Positions 44,216 through 52,827 of a stretch of 64,000 bases of DNA are shown one piece after another (the stretch's first letter is position 1; every line of letters begins with the position of its first letter). The DNA is from Brevundimonas sp. UBA5713 (lineage in GTDB: Bacteria; Pseudomonadota; Alphaproteobacteria; Caulobacterales; Caulobacteraceae): contig NZ_DIGV01000061.1 of assembly GCF_002419815.1 (NCBI RefSeq), positions 38,671 to 102,670 of the forward strand, written 5' to 3'. The notes beneath the pieces are model-generated. The model made no database searches and had not been told where the DNA came from. It saw only the letters and a program-made list of their open reading frames with translations. The position numbers were made by a program, and so were the translations under genes.

Positions 44216-45028
44216 TTAATCCCCGACGTTCAGAGCCACCAGCGCCTTGGCGGCCTCGATCATGTCATCCGGGTCACGGTCGCGGCTGCGGTATGTGGCC
44301 ACGACAATGGGGCCGCTGGACGGACCGCGCGCCTCATAGCCGACCACGCGCCAGCCGGAAGGGCCGGGGTTGGCGACCACATTCATCATGGTGGCGCGCA
44401 CGGCGTTTTTGCTGTCGGTGCGGATTTCGGCGCCTGCGTCGGTGGCCTTGATAACCGCTTGCCGGTCGCCATCGGTGGCGGTGATATGGCTGCCGGTGTC
44501 GTCGGCGCGTATGGTCAGGCCGCCAATACGGATGTTGGCGCGGTCACCATCGGCTTCGATCTTCATGCCGGGCAGGGCGACAGTAGCGCGGTCACCCTGT
44601 GCATCGACCGACATACCCGGAAGGCGCACCGTGGCGCGATCGCTGTCACCGCCAGCGCTGGCCTCGGCGTCGCCGGCAAAAGCGTCCGTCTCTGTGACGG
44701 GGCCATCGGCAGCGGCGAGTTGCGCACCCATGCCCAGATCGTCCTGAAAACGTTTCAGAACCGCATCGGCCCCCTGACCGTCCAGCGAAACGAGATGCAG
44801 CTTGACCTCGGAGCCGCGGGGACCGGCATAGGTGCAGGTCTGACCGCCATCGCTGGCGGTGCCGCGACGGGTCAGAACGCCCTGATCGGTGGGACATTGC
44901 AGGGCGTCGATGACCTTAAGCACGGAACCGGAATCCGAGCTGGAAGTGGTGGTGATGCGCACATTGCTGTTGCTGTCGCAGGCGGACAGGGCCAGCAGGG
45001 CAACAATCGGCCAGATCATCTTCGACAT
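44216..45028 (-). CDS. Lipoprotein with tandem repeats, unknown function
   Basis: The ATG at 45028 has ribosome-binding site AGGAG and gives about 270 residues with a lipoprotein signal (ALLALSAC). The middle contains three 16-residue repeats, DRATVRLPGMSVDAQG, DRATVALPGMKIEADG and DRANIRIGGLTIRADD. They alternate hydrophobic and charged residues as in a short beta-solenoid. Two cysteines (CPTDQG and CTYAGP) could pair. I do not recognise the family. It lies between the HD hydrolase and the MoxR gene, but the three may be separate transcripts. Confidence 0.65.
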   Translation of the reverse strand: MSKMIWPIVALLALSACDSNSNVRITTTSSSDSGSVLKVIDALQCPTDQGVLTRRGTASDGGQTCTYAGPRGSEVKLHLVSLDGQGADAVLKRFQDDLGMGAQLAAADGPVTETDAFAGDAEASAGGDSDRATVRLPGMSVDAQGDRATVALPGMKIEADGDRANIRIGGLTIRADDTGSHITATDGDRQAVIKATDAGAEIRTDSKNAVRATMMNVVANPGPSGWRVVGYEARGPSSGPIVVATYRSRDRDPDDMIEAAKALVALNVGD

Positions 45029-45106
45029 CGGCAACTCCTATACGCGCAATACTGATGCGCATTCGACATGCGCACCAGTGAAAAGGCGGTAACCTGCGGT
45101 CAGACT

Positions 45107-45970
45107 TTAGCCACCCGGCCTCATGCCTTCGCGGCGGGCCAGAAAGGCCAATCGCTCGAACAGGTGGATGTCCTGCTCGTTTTTCAGCAGCGCGCCGTGC
45201 AGCGGCGGGATCAATTTGGTCGGCGATTTTTCGCGCAGGGTTTCCGGATCGATCTCGTCCACCAGCAGCAGTTTCAGCCAATCCAGCAGTTCGGACGTAG
45301 ATGGCTTCTTCTTGAGGCCGGGGGTCTCGCGGATTTCATAGAAAGTCTTGAGCGCCTCGGACACCAGACGCGGCTTGATGCCTGGGAAGTGGACATCGAC
45401 GATGTCCTTCATCGTCTCGGCGTCGGGGAAGCGGATGTAGTGGAAGAAGCAGCGGCGCAGGAAGGCGTCCGGCAGTTCTTTTTCGTTGTTCGAGGTGATG
45501 ACCACCACAGGACGTACCTGCGCCTTGATGGTTTCATTGGTCTCCTGAACGTAGAACTCCATCCGGTCCAGTTCCTGAAGCAGGTCGTTCGGAAACTCGA
45601 TGTCGGCCTTGTCGATTTCGTCGATCAGCAGAACGGGGCGCACGTCGGAGGTAAAGGCCTCCCACAGCTTGCCCTTTTTCAGATAGTTGCGAACGTCCTT
45701 GACCTTTTCGTCGCCCAGCTGGCTGTCGCGCAGACGGCTGACGGCGTCATACTCATAAAGGCCGTTGTGGGCCTTGGTCGTGGACTTGATGTGCCAGGTG
45801 ATGAGCGGGGCGTTGAGCGCCTTGGCCAGCTCATAGGCCAGCACCGTCTTACCGGTGCCGGGCTCTCCCTTGATCAGCAAGGGGCGCTCCAGCGCCACGG
45901 CGGCATTGACCGCGACCTTCAGGTCGTCGGTGGCGATATAGTCGGACGTGCCTTCGAACCGGCTGCTCAT
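45107..45970 (-). CDS. MoxR-type AAA+ ATPase
   Basis: This 287-residue ATPase has Walker A GEPGTGKT at residues 35-42, Walker B LLIDEIDKAD near 115, and the sensor TSNNEKELPDAFLRR near 158. MoxR ATPases act as chaperones for enzyme maturation, usually beside a von-Willebrand-domain partner (CoxE type). The partner is not next to it here: the downstream gene is the repeat lipoprotein. Length and motif spacing are normal, so the gene looks intact. Expected location is the cytosol. Confidence 0.92.
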   Translation of the reverse strand: MSSRFEGTSDYIATDDLKVAVNAAVALERPLLIKGEPGTGKTVLAYELAKALNAPLITWHIKSTTKAHNGLYEYDAVSRLRDSQLGDEKVKDVRNYLKKGKLWEAFTSDVRPVLLIDEIDKADIEFPNDLLQELDRMEFYVQETNETIKAQVRPVVVITSNNEKELPDAFLRRCFFHYIRFPDAETMKDIVDVHFPGIKPRLVSEALKTFYEIRETPGLKKKPSTSELLDWLKLLLVDEIDPETLREKSPTKLIPPLHGALLKNEQDIHLFERLAFLARREGMRPGG

Positions 45971-46033
45971 ACGAAACCTGCTCCTGAGATGTGTCTCAAG
46001 AGCAGGTAGCTTAAAGATACTCTCCTGAATAGA

Positions 46034-46201
46034 TCAGGTGATATGTTTCGGCGACGGCGGATCGCTGGCGTCCATGGTTTCTTCGACGGCTTCGTCTACC
46101 AGAGCTTCCTGCCGGTTCTCGGCGTCCTTCAGCTTGTCTTCCAACTGATCGGGCTTTTCGTGTTTGTCCGGCTTTTGGTCGTCGCGGGGTTTATCGGTCA
46201 T
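46034..46201 (-). CDS. Small conserved acidic protein with DASDPPS motif
   Basis: This 55-residue protein was read from the sequence by hand: it starts MTDKPRDDQKPD and ends TMDASDPPSPKHIT. The ending resembles the E-T-F-P-A-S-D-P-P-S motif found in many small alphaproteobacterial proteins of unknown function. It is hydrophilic and acidic, with a probable helix in the middle. It starts immediately after the stop of the acidic protein gene upstream, so the two should be cotranscribed. The reading frame is supported by the motif and by codon use. Confidence 0.65.
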   Translation of the reverse strand: MTDKPRDDQKPDKHEKPDQLEDKLKDAENRQEALVDEAVEETMDASDPPSPKHIT

Positions 46202-46648
46202 CTATTCCTCCTTAGTCGGGTTTTGGTCATTGGCCCCGTATCCCAGCGCGTCGATGTCCTGATCGGACAGGCGACGCGCTTCCCAGTGGGCCGCCGAGCC
46301 TTGGGCTCCGCGCTGGTTTCGCATCAGGCCGGTGTAGACCAGCTCGATTTCGGTGTCGGCGACGGGGCTGTCGTCGGTGTCTGTGTCCGGGGCCTCGATG
46401 CTTTGGCCGAGAAGATTATCGGCCTCGGCCTCCAAGGCGCGGCGGCTGTCTTCCGCACGGTTCTCGTGGGGCGTCAGGCGAGACGGATGGGGCAGGGCAC
46501 CATCACCGCGTGTAGCGTCATAGACGTCATCCAGTTCGTCCAGCAGGGCATCGCCTTCGCCCTCATCATCCAGATGGGTTTCGTCGTAAATCTCGGCCGT
46601 ATCCTGCGGATCGGTCTCCATGGCGGGGACACCTTCAGGATCAGTCAT
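46202..46648 (-). CDS. Acidic hypothetical protein
   Basis: This 148-residue, very acidic protein starts at ATG 46648 with ribosome-binding site AGGAGG seven bases upstream. It is rich in Asp and Glu (DDEGEGDALLDELDDVYDATRG) and lacks hydrophobic segments, so it is probably soluble and partly disordered. I do not recognise a family. Its stop is adjacent to the start of the small DASDPPS protein. Confidence 0.65.
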   Translation of the reverse strand: MTDPEGVPAMETDPQDTAEIYDETHLDDEGEGDALLDELDDVYDATRGDGALPHPSRLTPHENRAEDSRRALEAEADNLLGQSIEAPDTDTDDSPVADTEIELVYTGLMRNQRGAQGSAAHWEARRLSDQDIDALGYGANDQNPTKEE

Positions 46649-46880
46649 GTCTGCCTCCTGTCTCGTCTCTGCAAAGTGTAACGGCGGTGATTGACGGCTG
46701 TTCCGCCCCATCCGCCGATCGTGATCGTATCGCGAGGGGAACAAGTTCATGGGAAAGCCCCGGTTTCTGCCGTGGAAACTTGGCGGTGCGGGGCAAATCA
46801 GAATAGATGATTAACCACGTCGGGTTACGTTTCGTCAGCCGACTACCGTCACGGTGGACTTGATTACGGAGACTCCGCCC

Positions 46881-47306
46881 TTGCCTCTGAAACTGTCGCT
46901 GAAGCCCGGCGAGAAATTCGTGCTGAACGGCGCTGTTGTGCAAAACGGCGATCGTCGCGGTGTTCTGGTGCTTCAGAACAAGGCCAGCGTGCTGCGCGAG
47001 AAAGACATCATGCAGCCGGAGCAGGCCAATACGCCCGCCCGTCGCATCTATTTCCCCGTCATGATGATGTATCTGGACGAGGGAGATGCCCCGAAATTCT
47101 ATGACGAGTTCGCGCTGCGTCTGTCGGAGTTCATGGGGGTAATTTCCAATCCGGAAATCCTGAACGAGTGCGTCACCTGCTCGCGCCACGTCATGAACCG
47201 CCAGTACTACAAGGCGCTGATGTGCGCCCGAAAGATTGTTGATTACGAGGATCAAAGGCTCGGCAATGTCGCTTCAAGCGTACAAAACAGCGTCGACGCG
47301 GGCTGA
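46881..47306 (+). CDS. flbT: Flagellin mRNA regulator FlbT
   Basis: The protein from TTG 46881 is 141 residues, the length of Caulobacter FlbT, and begins PLKLSLKPGEKFVLNGAVVQ after the start. FlbT binds flagellin transcript leaders and represses translation until the hook is complete. GGAG lies nine bases before the TTG. A longer GTG start (46854) is possible but adds nine residues not seen in FlbT. It overlaps flaF by 41 bp. The flagellin genes that usually sit beside flbT are not in this window. Confidence 0.92.
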   Translation: MPLKLSLKPGEKFVLNGAVVQNGDRRGVLVLQNKASVLREKDIMQPEQANTPARRIYFPVMMMYLDEGDAPKFYDEFALRLSEFMGVISNPEILNECVTCSRHVMNRQYYKALMCARKIVDYEDQRLGNVASSVQNSVDAG

Positions 47307-47622
47307 GACCCCGCGTCAGGCCGAATACCGCCTTTTCGGTCAGGTCACGCGCGCCCTGATGCATGCCTCGACGCTGGACAAGAACCAGTTCGCCGAGCGC
47401 ATGGACGCGCTGGACTGGAACCGCCGTATGTGGAGTGCGCTGGCCACGGCCTGTTCGGAGCCGGGCAATCAACTGCCCGCCCCGCTGCGTGCCCACATCA
47501 TCTCGCTCAGCCTGTTTGTGTCGCGTCACACCTCCGAGGTCGCGCGCGGTGATGATGATTTCTCGACCCTGATCGACATCAACCGCATGATCATGCAGGG
47601 GCTGAGTGGCCAGACCGAGTAG
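47266..47622 (+). CDS. flaF: Flagellin synthesis regulator FlaF
   Basis: This 118-residue protein begins MSLQAYKTASTRAETPRQAE, the FlaF signature, and continues with WNRRMWSALATAC and a helical C-terminus. FlaF counteracts FlbT and promotes flagellin synthesis and secretion. The ATG at 47266 lies inside the end of flbT (41-bp overlap), so translation is likely coupled. Length matches the family. Confidence 0.92.
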   Translation: MSLQAYKTASTRAETPRQAEYRLFGQVTRALMHASTLDKNQFAERMDALDWNRRMWSALATACSEPGNQLPAPLRAHIISLSLFVSRHTSEVARGDDDFSTLIDINRMIMQGLSGQTE

Positions 47623-47631
47623 GGCAGCCGG

Positions 47632-48381
47632 TTAAAACAGGTTGCCGAACCAGTCGGCGATGCCGGTCAGGATGGCGACAGCCGCCCTCCACACGAACAG
47701 GAAATAGATGCCGCTGGCCACTGTGCCGGCGGCTCCGGCCAGAATGAACAGGCCGTCGCGCTGCAGCACGCCCATTCCGAACAGCGCCAGCGCAAAGCCC
47801 GGCAGCATGTCACCGCCGGGAACGGGCAGGGCCATCATGATCGCCAGAAAAATGCACGACACGCCGATCAGCACATCGGCCACCTCTCCTGTCAGCACCG
47901 GATAGCGCGGACGGGTCAGTTTTTCGACACGGCGCATCACGCTGATGGGCGTGGCGCTGTCAGGGCGCACGGCAACCTTGCGATTCAGCCAGCCGCGAAA
48001 CCCCGAGCGCTTGGTGGACAACAGTCTGCGTCTTAGCCAGCGCGGCAGGCCAATGGGCGCATGCAACAGGCGGCGATAGGTGGCTCTGGAGACCTGCCGG
48101 TTCAAAATAGCGCGCGGCAACCACACGCGTGTCATCTGCAACGCCATCTCTGCCGAGATCAGGATGATCGGGATGGAAAAGATAGCCTTGCTGCCCGGTG
48201 GCCACGGAAAAAGCGCCAGCAAGGACAACAGCAGCACCAAGGCCCCGAAACCCCGCTCTCCAAAAGCGCTGACCAGTTCCCCCAGCTTCAGATGCGGGGA
48301 TGCCCCATGGCTCAAACCTTCGAGCACATCGGAAAACTTCTGCTTTTCGTCGTAGGGCGGAATTGCGAGGGGTCGCGTCAT
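47632..48381 (-). CDS. ExoD-family membrane protein
   Basis: The ATG at 48381 gives 249 residues. The sequence follows ExoD: a cytosolic N-terminus (FSDVLEGLSHGASPHLKLGELVSAFGERGFGALVL), segments with LFPWPPGSKAIFSIPIILIS, and a C-terminus with three hydrophobic stretches. ExoD proteins are named after a Rhizobium exopolysaccharide mutant; their biochemical role is unresolved. It runs opposite to flaF, with 9 bp between their stops. Confidence 0.85.
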   Translation of the reverse strand: MTRPLAIPPYDEKQKFSDVLEGLSHGASPHLKLGELVSAFGERGFGALVLLLSLLALFPWPPGSKAIFSIPIILISAEMALQMTRVWLPRAILNRQVSRATYRRLLHAPIGLPRWLRRRLLSTKRSGFRGWLNRKVAVRPDSATPISVMRRVEKLTRPRYPVLTGEVADVLIGVSCIFLAIMMALPVPGGDMLPGFALALFGMGVLQRDGLFILAGAAGTVASGIYFLFVWRAAVAILTGIADWFGNLF

Positions 48382-48484
48382 TAAACGGGCCGAAGAAGGC
48401 AGATATGCCCACACGTTAAAGGGATATAGCAACGGTCGCCAAGGGGGATTTGCGACCTGTTTGCTTAACCCGCCAATGGTCCCG

Positions 48485-49363
48485 TCAGTTCCGCGCGCTG
48501 AGGACTTGTGTTGTGGCTTTAGTCGGACGTTTACCCGCACCATAGGCCCAGATGGCCACCCCGATCAGGGCAACCCCCAGAACCACCAGTCCGCCGCCGA
48601 TGAGCGCACCGTGTGTCTCGGTCAGGTCTGAGCCAATGCCTTGCTTAAAGGCCGTGATCGACGCCAGCCCCACCATGAGCCCGACGCCGCCCAACAGCGC
48701 CGCCGAGGCGATGCTTTGCCAGTCGATTTCGGGCGTCTTGCGACGTCTGGGCGGGGTGTGGGGCGTGGTCTCGAACAGGCAGACGGTATCTTCGTGACGC
48801 ACGACACCAGTCTGGCCAAAGGGAACTTCTGGCGCGGGCAGCACCAAATCATCGCCCGGTCGGAATATCGGGGCCAGCAGGATGCCTTGGGCAGTGACGG
48901 TCATCTGCTCCGGCGTTTCGAACAAGGCGCGTTCGGCGCTACGACGGCGATAGGGCAGGTCGGAAGGGGGCGGCTTTCGGTCTGGCACCGCCGCCAAGGC
49001 TGCTGCGGCCTGTTCCATCCGCCCCTGACGCAGGTGCGTCAGCACGTCAGACCGGCGGAAACGGTCTAGTCCGATGTTGAAGATAAAACTGATCAGGGCA
49101 TCGAACTGATGCTGGTTCAGTTCGTGGGCGATCCCGTTGTGGAGGAAATCCACAATAGGGATCAGATCGTGCATCAACAGCAGCTCGGCTTCGGCCTCGA
49201 CAATCTCGACATCGGCGCGGGCGGACTGGGTGTGGCCATAGCCAATCGTCAGCACGCCATCGCGGCGGGTGACCGCGCGCGGGCGAAAGCCCTCAAGGCT
49301 TTTGATCAGAAGCAGCCCCTCGCGGGACAGCTTGCGTTTCCGCAAGGATGCTTTCGCTGACAC
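48485..49363 (-). CDS. Glycoside hydrolase family 24 lysozyme with C-terminal membrane anchor
   Basis: About 292 residues from a GTG start (ATG 49426 in the same frame is possible). The phage-type lysozyme triad is visible: Glu24 in SLEGF, Asp35 and Thr39 in RRDGVLTIGYGH. After the catalytic domain (about 25-160) and a linker with TPPRRRKTPEI come two hydrophobic segments (AALLGGVGLMVGLASITAF and LIGGGLVVLGVALIGVAIWAYG). The enzyme should cut the glycan strands of peptidoglycan while anchored by its C-terminus. No holin or other phage gene is near, so a cellular role is likely. Confidence 0.82.
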   Translation of the reverse strand: MSAKASLRKRKLSREGLLLIKSLEGFRPRAVTRRDGVLTIGYGHTQSARADVEIVEAEAELLLMHDLIPIVDFLHNGIAHELNQHQFDALISFIFNIGLDRFRRSDVLTHLRQGRMEQAAAALAAVPDRKPPPSDLPYRRRSAERALFETPEQMTVTAQGILLAPIFRPGDDLVLPAPEVPFGQTGVVRHEDTVCLFETTPHTPPRRRKTPEIDWQSIASAALLGGVGLMVGLASITAFKQGIGSDLTETHGALIGGGLVVLGVALIGVAIWAYGAGKRPTKATTQVLSARN

Positions 49364-49457
49364 GGTGTGATCCAAATCGAAACGAAGTGCAGGTTTCGGG
49401 AGCCAACCCAGCAAGCCGCATTCCACGGCCCGGTTCGATTTCGAGAGAGGGGCTGCC

Positions 49458-50906
49458 TTAAAGCAGGACGATGGTCGCCAGACCCAGAAAGATCAGGAAG
49501 CCGAAGAAATCGGTCGTGGCCGTGACGAACACTGCCGAGGAGACAGCCGGGTCGAACTTCAGCTTGCTGAGGGTCAGAGGCGTCACCACGCCCACAATGG
49601 CCGCCACCAGCATGTTCAGGATCATGGCGGTGGTGATGACCGCCCCGATCTGCCAGTTCTGGAACCACAGGCCCGCGGCCACACCGACCAGAGGCGACAG
49701 GATCAGGCCGTTCAACAGGCCCACCGTCAGTTCACGCCAGAAGGTGCGCACGGCGTTGGACGAGTTCAGCTCGCGCGTGGCCAGCGCACGCACTGTCACG
49801 GTCAGTGCCTGCGTGCCCGCATTGCCGCCAATGGCCGAGACGATCGGCATCAGCACGGCCAGAGCCACAATCTCTTCGATGGTCCCTTCGAACACAGCGA
49901 TGACCGCTGCGCCCAAAATGGCGGTGAACAGGTTGATACCCAGCCATGGCACGCGCGAACGCACGATTTCAGCCACCGAAGACGAACGGTCTTCGTCGGC
50001 CACACCGGCGAGGCGCATGAAGTCCTCGCGGTTTTCTTCCTGAATGATGTTCACCACGTCATCGACGGTCAGCTGACCGACCAGACGACCGGCGACATCC
50101 ACAACAGGGGCCGAGATCAGGTGGTATTTTTCGAAGATGTAGGCGACTTCTTCCTGATCGACGTTGACGGCGATTTCGTTCACCGGCTCCATCAGGTCGG
50201 CCAGTGCGGCAGTGCGCGGGCTGCGCAACAGGCGGCTGATCGCCACGCTGCCGACAGGGCGGTTCAGCGGGTCGACCACATAGATATCAAAGAACAGCTC
50301 GGGCAGGTCGTCGCCATGCTGGCGCACGTGATCGATGGTATCGCCTACCGTCCAGAACTGCGGCGCGGCCATGAACTCGCGCTGCATAAGACGACCGGCG
50401 GTGTCTTCATCGTAGCCCAGCGAGGATTCGATGGCGGCACGGTCGGTTTCCGGCATGGCAGCCAGAACCTTCTCGCGCTGATCGTCCTCAAGGTCTTCGA
50501 CAACTGCAGCCGCGTCGTCTGAATCCAATTCCTGCAGGGCCTCGGCCAGTACGCCGGAGGGAACGCGCTCTAGCACTTCCTCGCGGATACCGTCGTCCAT
50601 TTCCGGCAGGGTTTCGGCCAGAAGCTCGGGCGGGAGCCATTGGACCACAACGGCGCGATGTTCGGCCGTCAGGAAGCCCATCAGATCGGCGACGTCGGCG
50701 GGGTGGAGGTCTTCCAGAAGGCCACGCAGACGCATGCCGTCGCCATCGTCGGCGGCATCCACCACCATCTCGACGAAGTTGGCGGTCAGGGCGTAGTCAT
50801 CGCCCAGAGCGACATGCTCCTCGGCAATTTGCTCGAGGGCGATGTCATTCTCTGTTTGAGAGGGGTTCAGATCAGGTTTCAGGTCGGCGGGGTCCGTGTG
50901 TGTCAC
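49458..50906 (-). CDS. mgtE: Magnesium transporter MgtE
   Basis: This 482-residue protein begins at a GTG with ribosome-binding site GGGAGG. It has an N-terminal helical domain with AEHRAVVVQWLPPELLAETLPEMDD, a pair of CBS domains (about 165-290, VDVAGRLVGQLTVDDVVNI), and five membrane helices with GGNAGTQALTVTVRALATREL. The N and CBS domains close the pore when magnesium is high. Length and order fit the family. It transports Mg2+ across the inner membrane. Confidence 0.95.
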   Translation of the reverse strand: MTHTDPADLKPDLNPSQTENDIALEQIAEEHVALGDDYALTANFVEMVVDAADDGDGMRLRGLLEDLHPADVADLMGFLTAEHRAVVVQWLPPELLAETLPEMDDGIREEVLERVPSGVLAEALQELDSDDAAAVVEDLEDDQREKVLAAMPETDRAAIESSLGYDEDTAGRLMQREFMAAPQFWTVGDTIDHVRQHGDDLPELFFDIYVVDPLNRPVGSVAISRLLRSPRTAALADLMEPVNEIAVNVDQEEVAYIFEKYHLISAPVVDVAGRLVGQLTVDDVVNIIQEENREDFMRLAGVADEDRSSSVAEIVRSRVPWLGINLFTAILGAAVIAVFEGTIEEIVALAVLMPIVSAIGGNAGTQALTVTVRALATRELNSSNAVRTFWRELTVGLLNGLILSPLVGVAAGLWFQNWQIGAVITTAMILNMLVAAIVGVVTPLTLSKLKFDPAVSSAVFVTATTDFFGFLIFLGLATIVLL

Positions 50907-50970
50907 GTCGTAGCCTCCCTGAGGTGTTTCGTCAGCTTGGTAGTAGCCGAGATTCGTCCTGTCTGATCAA

Positions 50971-51055
50971 TGGTGCGGTCGAGAAGACTCGAACTTCCAC
51001 GGGTTGCCCCACAGCGACCTCAACGCTGCGCGTCTACCAATTCCGCCACGACCGC
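50971..51055 (-). tRNA. tRNA-Leu (GAG)
   Basis: The 85-base minus-strand sequence has acceptor stem GCGGTCG/CGACCGC, anticodon loop TTGAGGT (GAG, leucine), a long variable arm and T-loop GTTCGAGTC, with encoded CCA. Confidence 0.95.
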
Positions 51056-51154
51056 TCGCATCGGAGGCCGCTGAATAGGCGAGGCTTTTGAAAAAGGAAA
51101 GCCCGAAAATGCATGGGATGGTTGATGTTTTTGACCCTAGCCACGCGAAACCCA

Positions 51155-51180
51155 GCAAAAAGCCCGCCGAAGCGGGCTTG
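51155..51180 (-). terminator. Terminator of fliN
   Basis: On the minus strand AAGCCCGC, TTCG, GCGGGCTT is followed by TTTGCTGG. Confidence 0.85.
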
Positions 51181-51204
51181 GATGCATCAAATAAAACGCG
51201 GCTA

Positions 51205-51456
51205 TCAGGCCTGACCGGCCATATAGTCATAAACATCGGCGGTACGGGTGACCGTGATCGCGATTCTGTCGTCGCGAATCTCGATCTCGCCGCGCGCGAC
51301 GGGATGGTTGTTAGCCAGAATCCAGACCTCGTCCTTTTCAGACGCATCCAGCGGAATGACCGCGCCACGGCCCATACGCAGAAGTTGCTGCATCGGCAGG
51401 ACGGAACGGCCCAGTACGACGGAGATCTCGACGTCAACAGCTTCGATTTGGCTCAC
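51205..51456 (-). CDS. fliN: Flagellar motor switch protein FliN (short)
   Basis: This 83-residue protein is a bare SpoA domain. It has VDVEISVVLGRSVLPMQQLLRMGRGAVIPLD, then NNHPVARGEIEIRDDRIAITVT, the core of FliN, which forms the C-ring of the flagellar motor and controls rotation direction. Usual FliN proteins are about 100-140 residues, so this one lacks most of the N-terminal extension. It starts with GTG and stands alone, without fliM or other switch genes nearby, and ends at a good terminator. Confidence 0.88.
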   Translation of the reverse strand: MSQIEAVDVEISVVLGRSVLPMQQLLRMGRGAVIPLDASEKDEVWILANNHPVARGEIEIRDDRIAITVTRTADVYDYMAGQA

Positions 51457-51543
51457 GGAAGAACACTCACCATTTGAAAGACGGCCTTGCCATGCCGTTC
51501 ATCGCGGCACATTGAACCCGCTATGCTTGCTGAGCCGTTAAAC

Positions 51544-52239
51544 ATGTCCGAATCCGCATTGATCCGTGCCGATGGCCGTCCGGTCGAATGGGCCGTCTCG
51601 ACCGGCTATGTCGACTATGAACAGGCCGAGGCCGCCATGGAGGCGCGCGTCGCGGCGATCGCGGCGGGCGAGGCCAATGAGCTGGTGTGGCTGCTGGAGC
51701 ATCCGCCGCTGTACACGGCGGGCGTATCGGCCAAGGCCGAGGATTTGCTGACGCCGGGCCGCTTTTCGGTCTATAAAACGGGTCGGGGCGGACAGTTCAC
51801 CTATCACGGCCCCGGCCAGCGCGTGGCCTATGTGATGCTGGACCTGACACAGCGCGGGCGTGATGTGCGCGGCTTTGTTCACGGCATGGAAAACTGGATC
51901 ATCAGCGCGCTTGACCGCTTCGGCGTCGAGGCCGGCATGCGCGAAGGCCGTGTCGGTGTCTGGGTCGAGCGCAAGGGCGCAGGCTGGGCGCGCGAGGACA
52001 AGATCGCCGCGATTGGCGTAAAGGTGCGAAAATGGGTCAGCTTCCACGGCATCAGCCTGAATGTTGAGCCGGACCTGGATCACTTCGGCGGTATCGTGCC
52101 GTGCGGCATCACCGAACATGGCGTCACCAGCCTGATGGACCTTGGCATTCTGGCGTCGATGGATGATGCCGATGATGCGCTGAAATCATCCTTCATCAAC
52201 CACTTCGGCCCTGTGGTTGCAGGCCTGCCGCCGGTCTAG
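51544..52239 (+). CDS. lipB: Octanoyltransferase LipB
   Basis: This 231-residue enzyme transfers octanoyl groups from acyl carrier protein to lipoyl domains. The motif RGGQFTYHGPGQ lies at residues 81-92, catalytic Lys160 is in AIGVKV and catalytic Cys187 in GGIVPCGITEHGVTSL. The start is uncertain: no clear ribosome-binding site precedes the ATG at 51544, and an in-frame ATG at 51523 would add seven residues. It is divergent from fliN and converges on the DUF805 gene with a 4-bp overlap. Confidence 0.95.
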   Translation: MSESALIRADGRPVEWAVSTGYVDYEQAEAAMEARVAAIAAGEANELVWLLEHPPLYTAGVSAKAEDLLTPGRFSVYKTGRGGQFTYHGPGQRVAYVMLDLTQRGRDVRGFVHGMENWIISALDRFGVEAGMREGRVGVWVERKGAGWAREDKIAAIGVKVRKWVSFHGISLNVEPDLDHFGGIVPCGITEHGVTSLMDLGILASMDDADDALKSSFINHFGPVVAGLPPV

Positions 52240-52643
52240 GCCGAGGGTTTTGGCGACGAGGGTGGAGGGCCATACCGGTTAAACGCCTTCTGGCCCGGCA
52301 TCAGGGCCAGATCGATCAGCCAGCCGGCCGTCACCAGGGCTCCGATAATGCCAATCGGCGTCACCGTCCCCATGGTCAAGGGCCAGAAAAGGCTGAAGCC
52401 CAGCAGGATCACCCACCCCCACCAGCCCGAACGCCCACGGTCGTGCAGACGCAAGGACAGCACGCACAGGCCGCAATAGGCGATCAGAAGTTTAAGCGGG
52501 ACGGTCGCCCATAAGGACCACCCCCACGCCGCCAGTTGATCTGTCCCCCACAGGGCTGTCACCAGAATCGCCGCACCCGTCGCGAAGCCGCGACGCCCGA
52601 CGCGGTGCGTCGAATGCAGAAAGAGGGTGGGGAGGTGGATCAT
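52236..52643 (-). CDS. DUF805 membrane protein
   Basis: This 135-residue protein has four hydrophobic segments and the DUF805 signature LRLHDRGRSGWWGWVIL near residue 64. DUF805 proteins are small inner-membrane proteins of unknown function. Overlaps the end of lipB by four bases on the opposite strand. Confidence 0.85.
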   Translation of the reverse strand: MIHLPTLFLHSTHRVGRRGFATGAAILVTALWGTDQLAAWGWSLWATVPLKLLIAYCGLCVLSLRLHDRGRSGWWGWVILLGFSLFWPLTMGTVTPIGIIGALVTAGWLIDLALMPGQKAFNRYGPPPSSPKPSA

Positions 52644-52827
52644 ATATTGGGGGTAAGGAACTGAATCTGCGGCCTATTCGGGGCATGATTGCGGGTGTTT
52701 GTGACAGAAATAGCCGCCCTGCGTTCGATTGGCACCTGACGAAAGCTTGATAGCTGGATTGTGGGCGTGGGAGGCCAGCGGGGCAAAGGCACTGGCCGCG
52801 CCGTGCAGGTGTGCCTATTTATAAAAC

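Noticed and set aside
48485..49363. Lysozyme gene as a prophage remnant
   Set aside because: No holin, tail, integrase or att-like repeat is near, and the C-terminal membrane anchor argues for a cellular enzyme.
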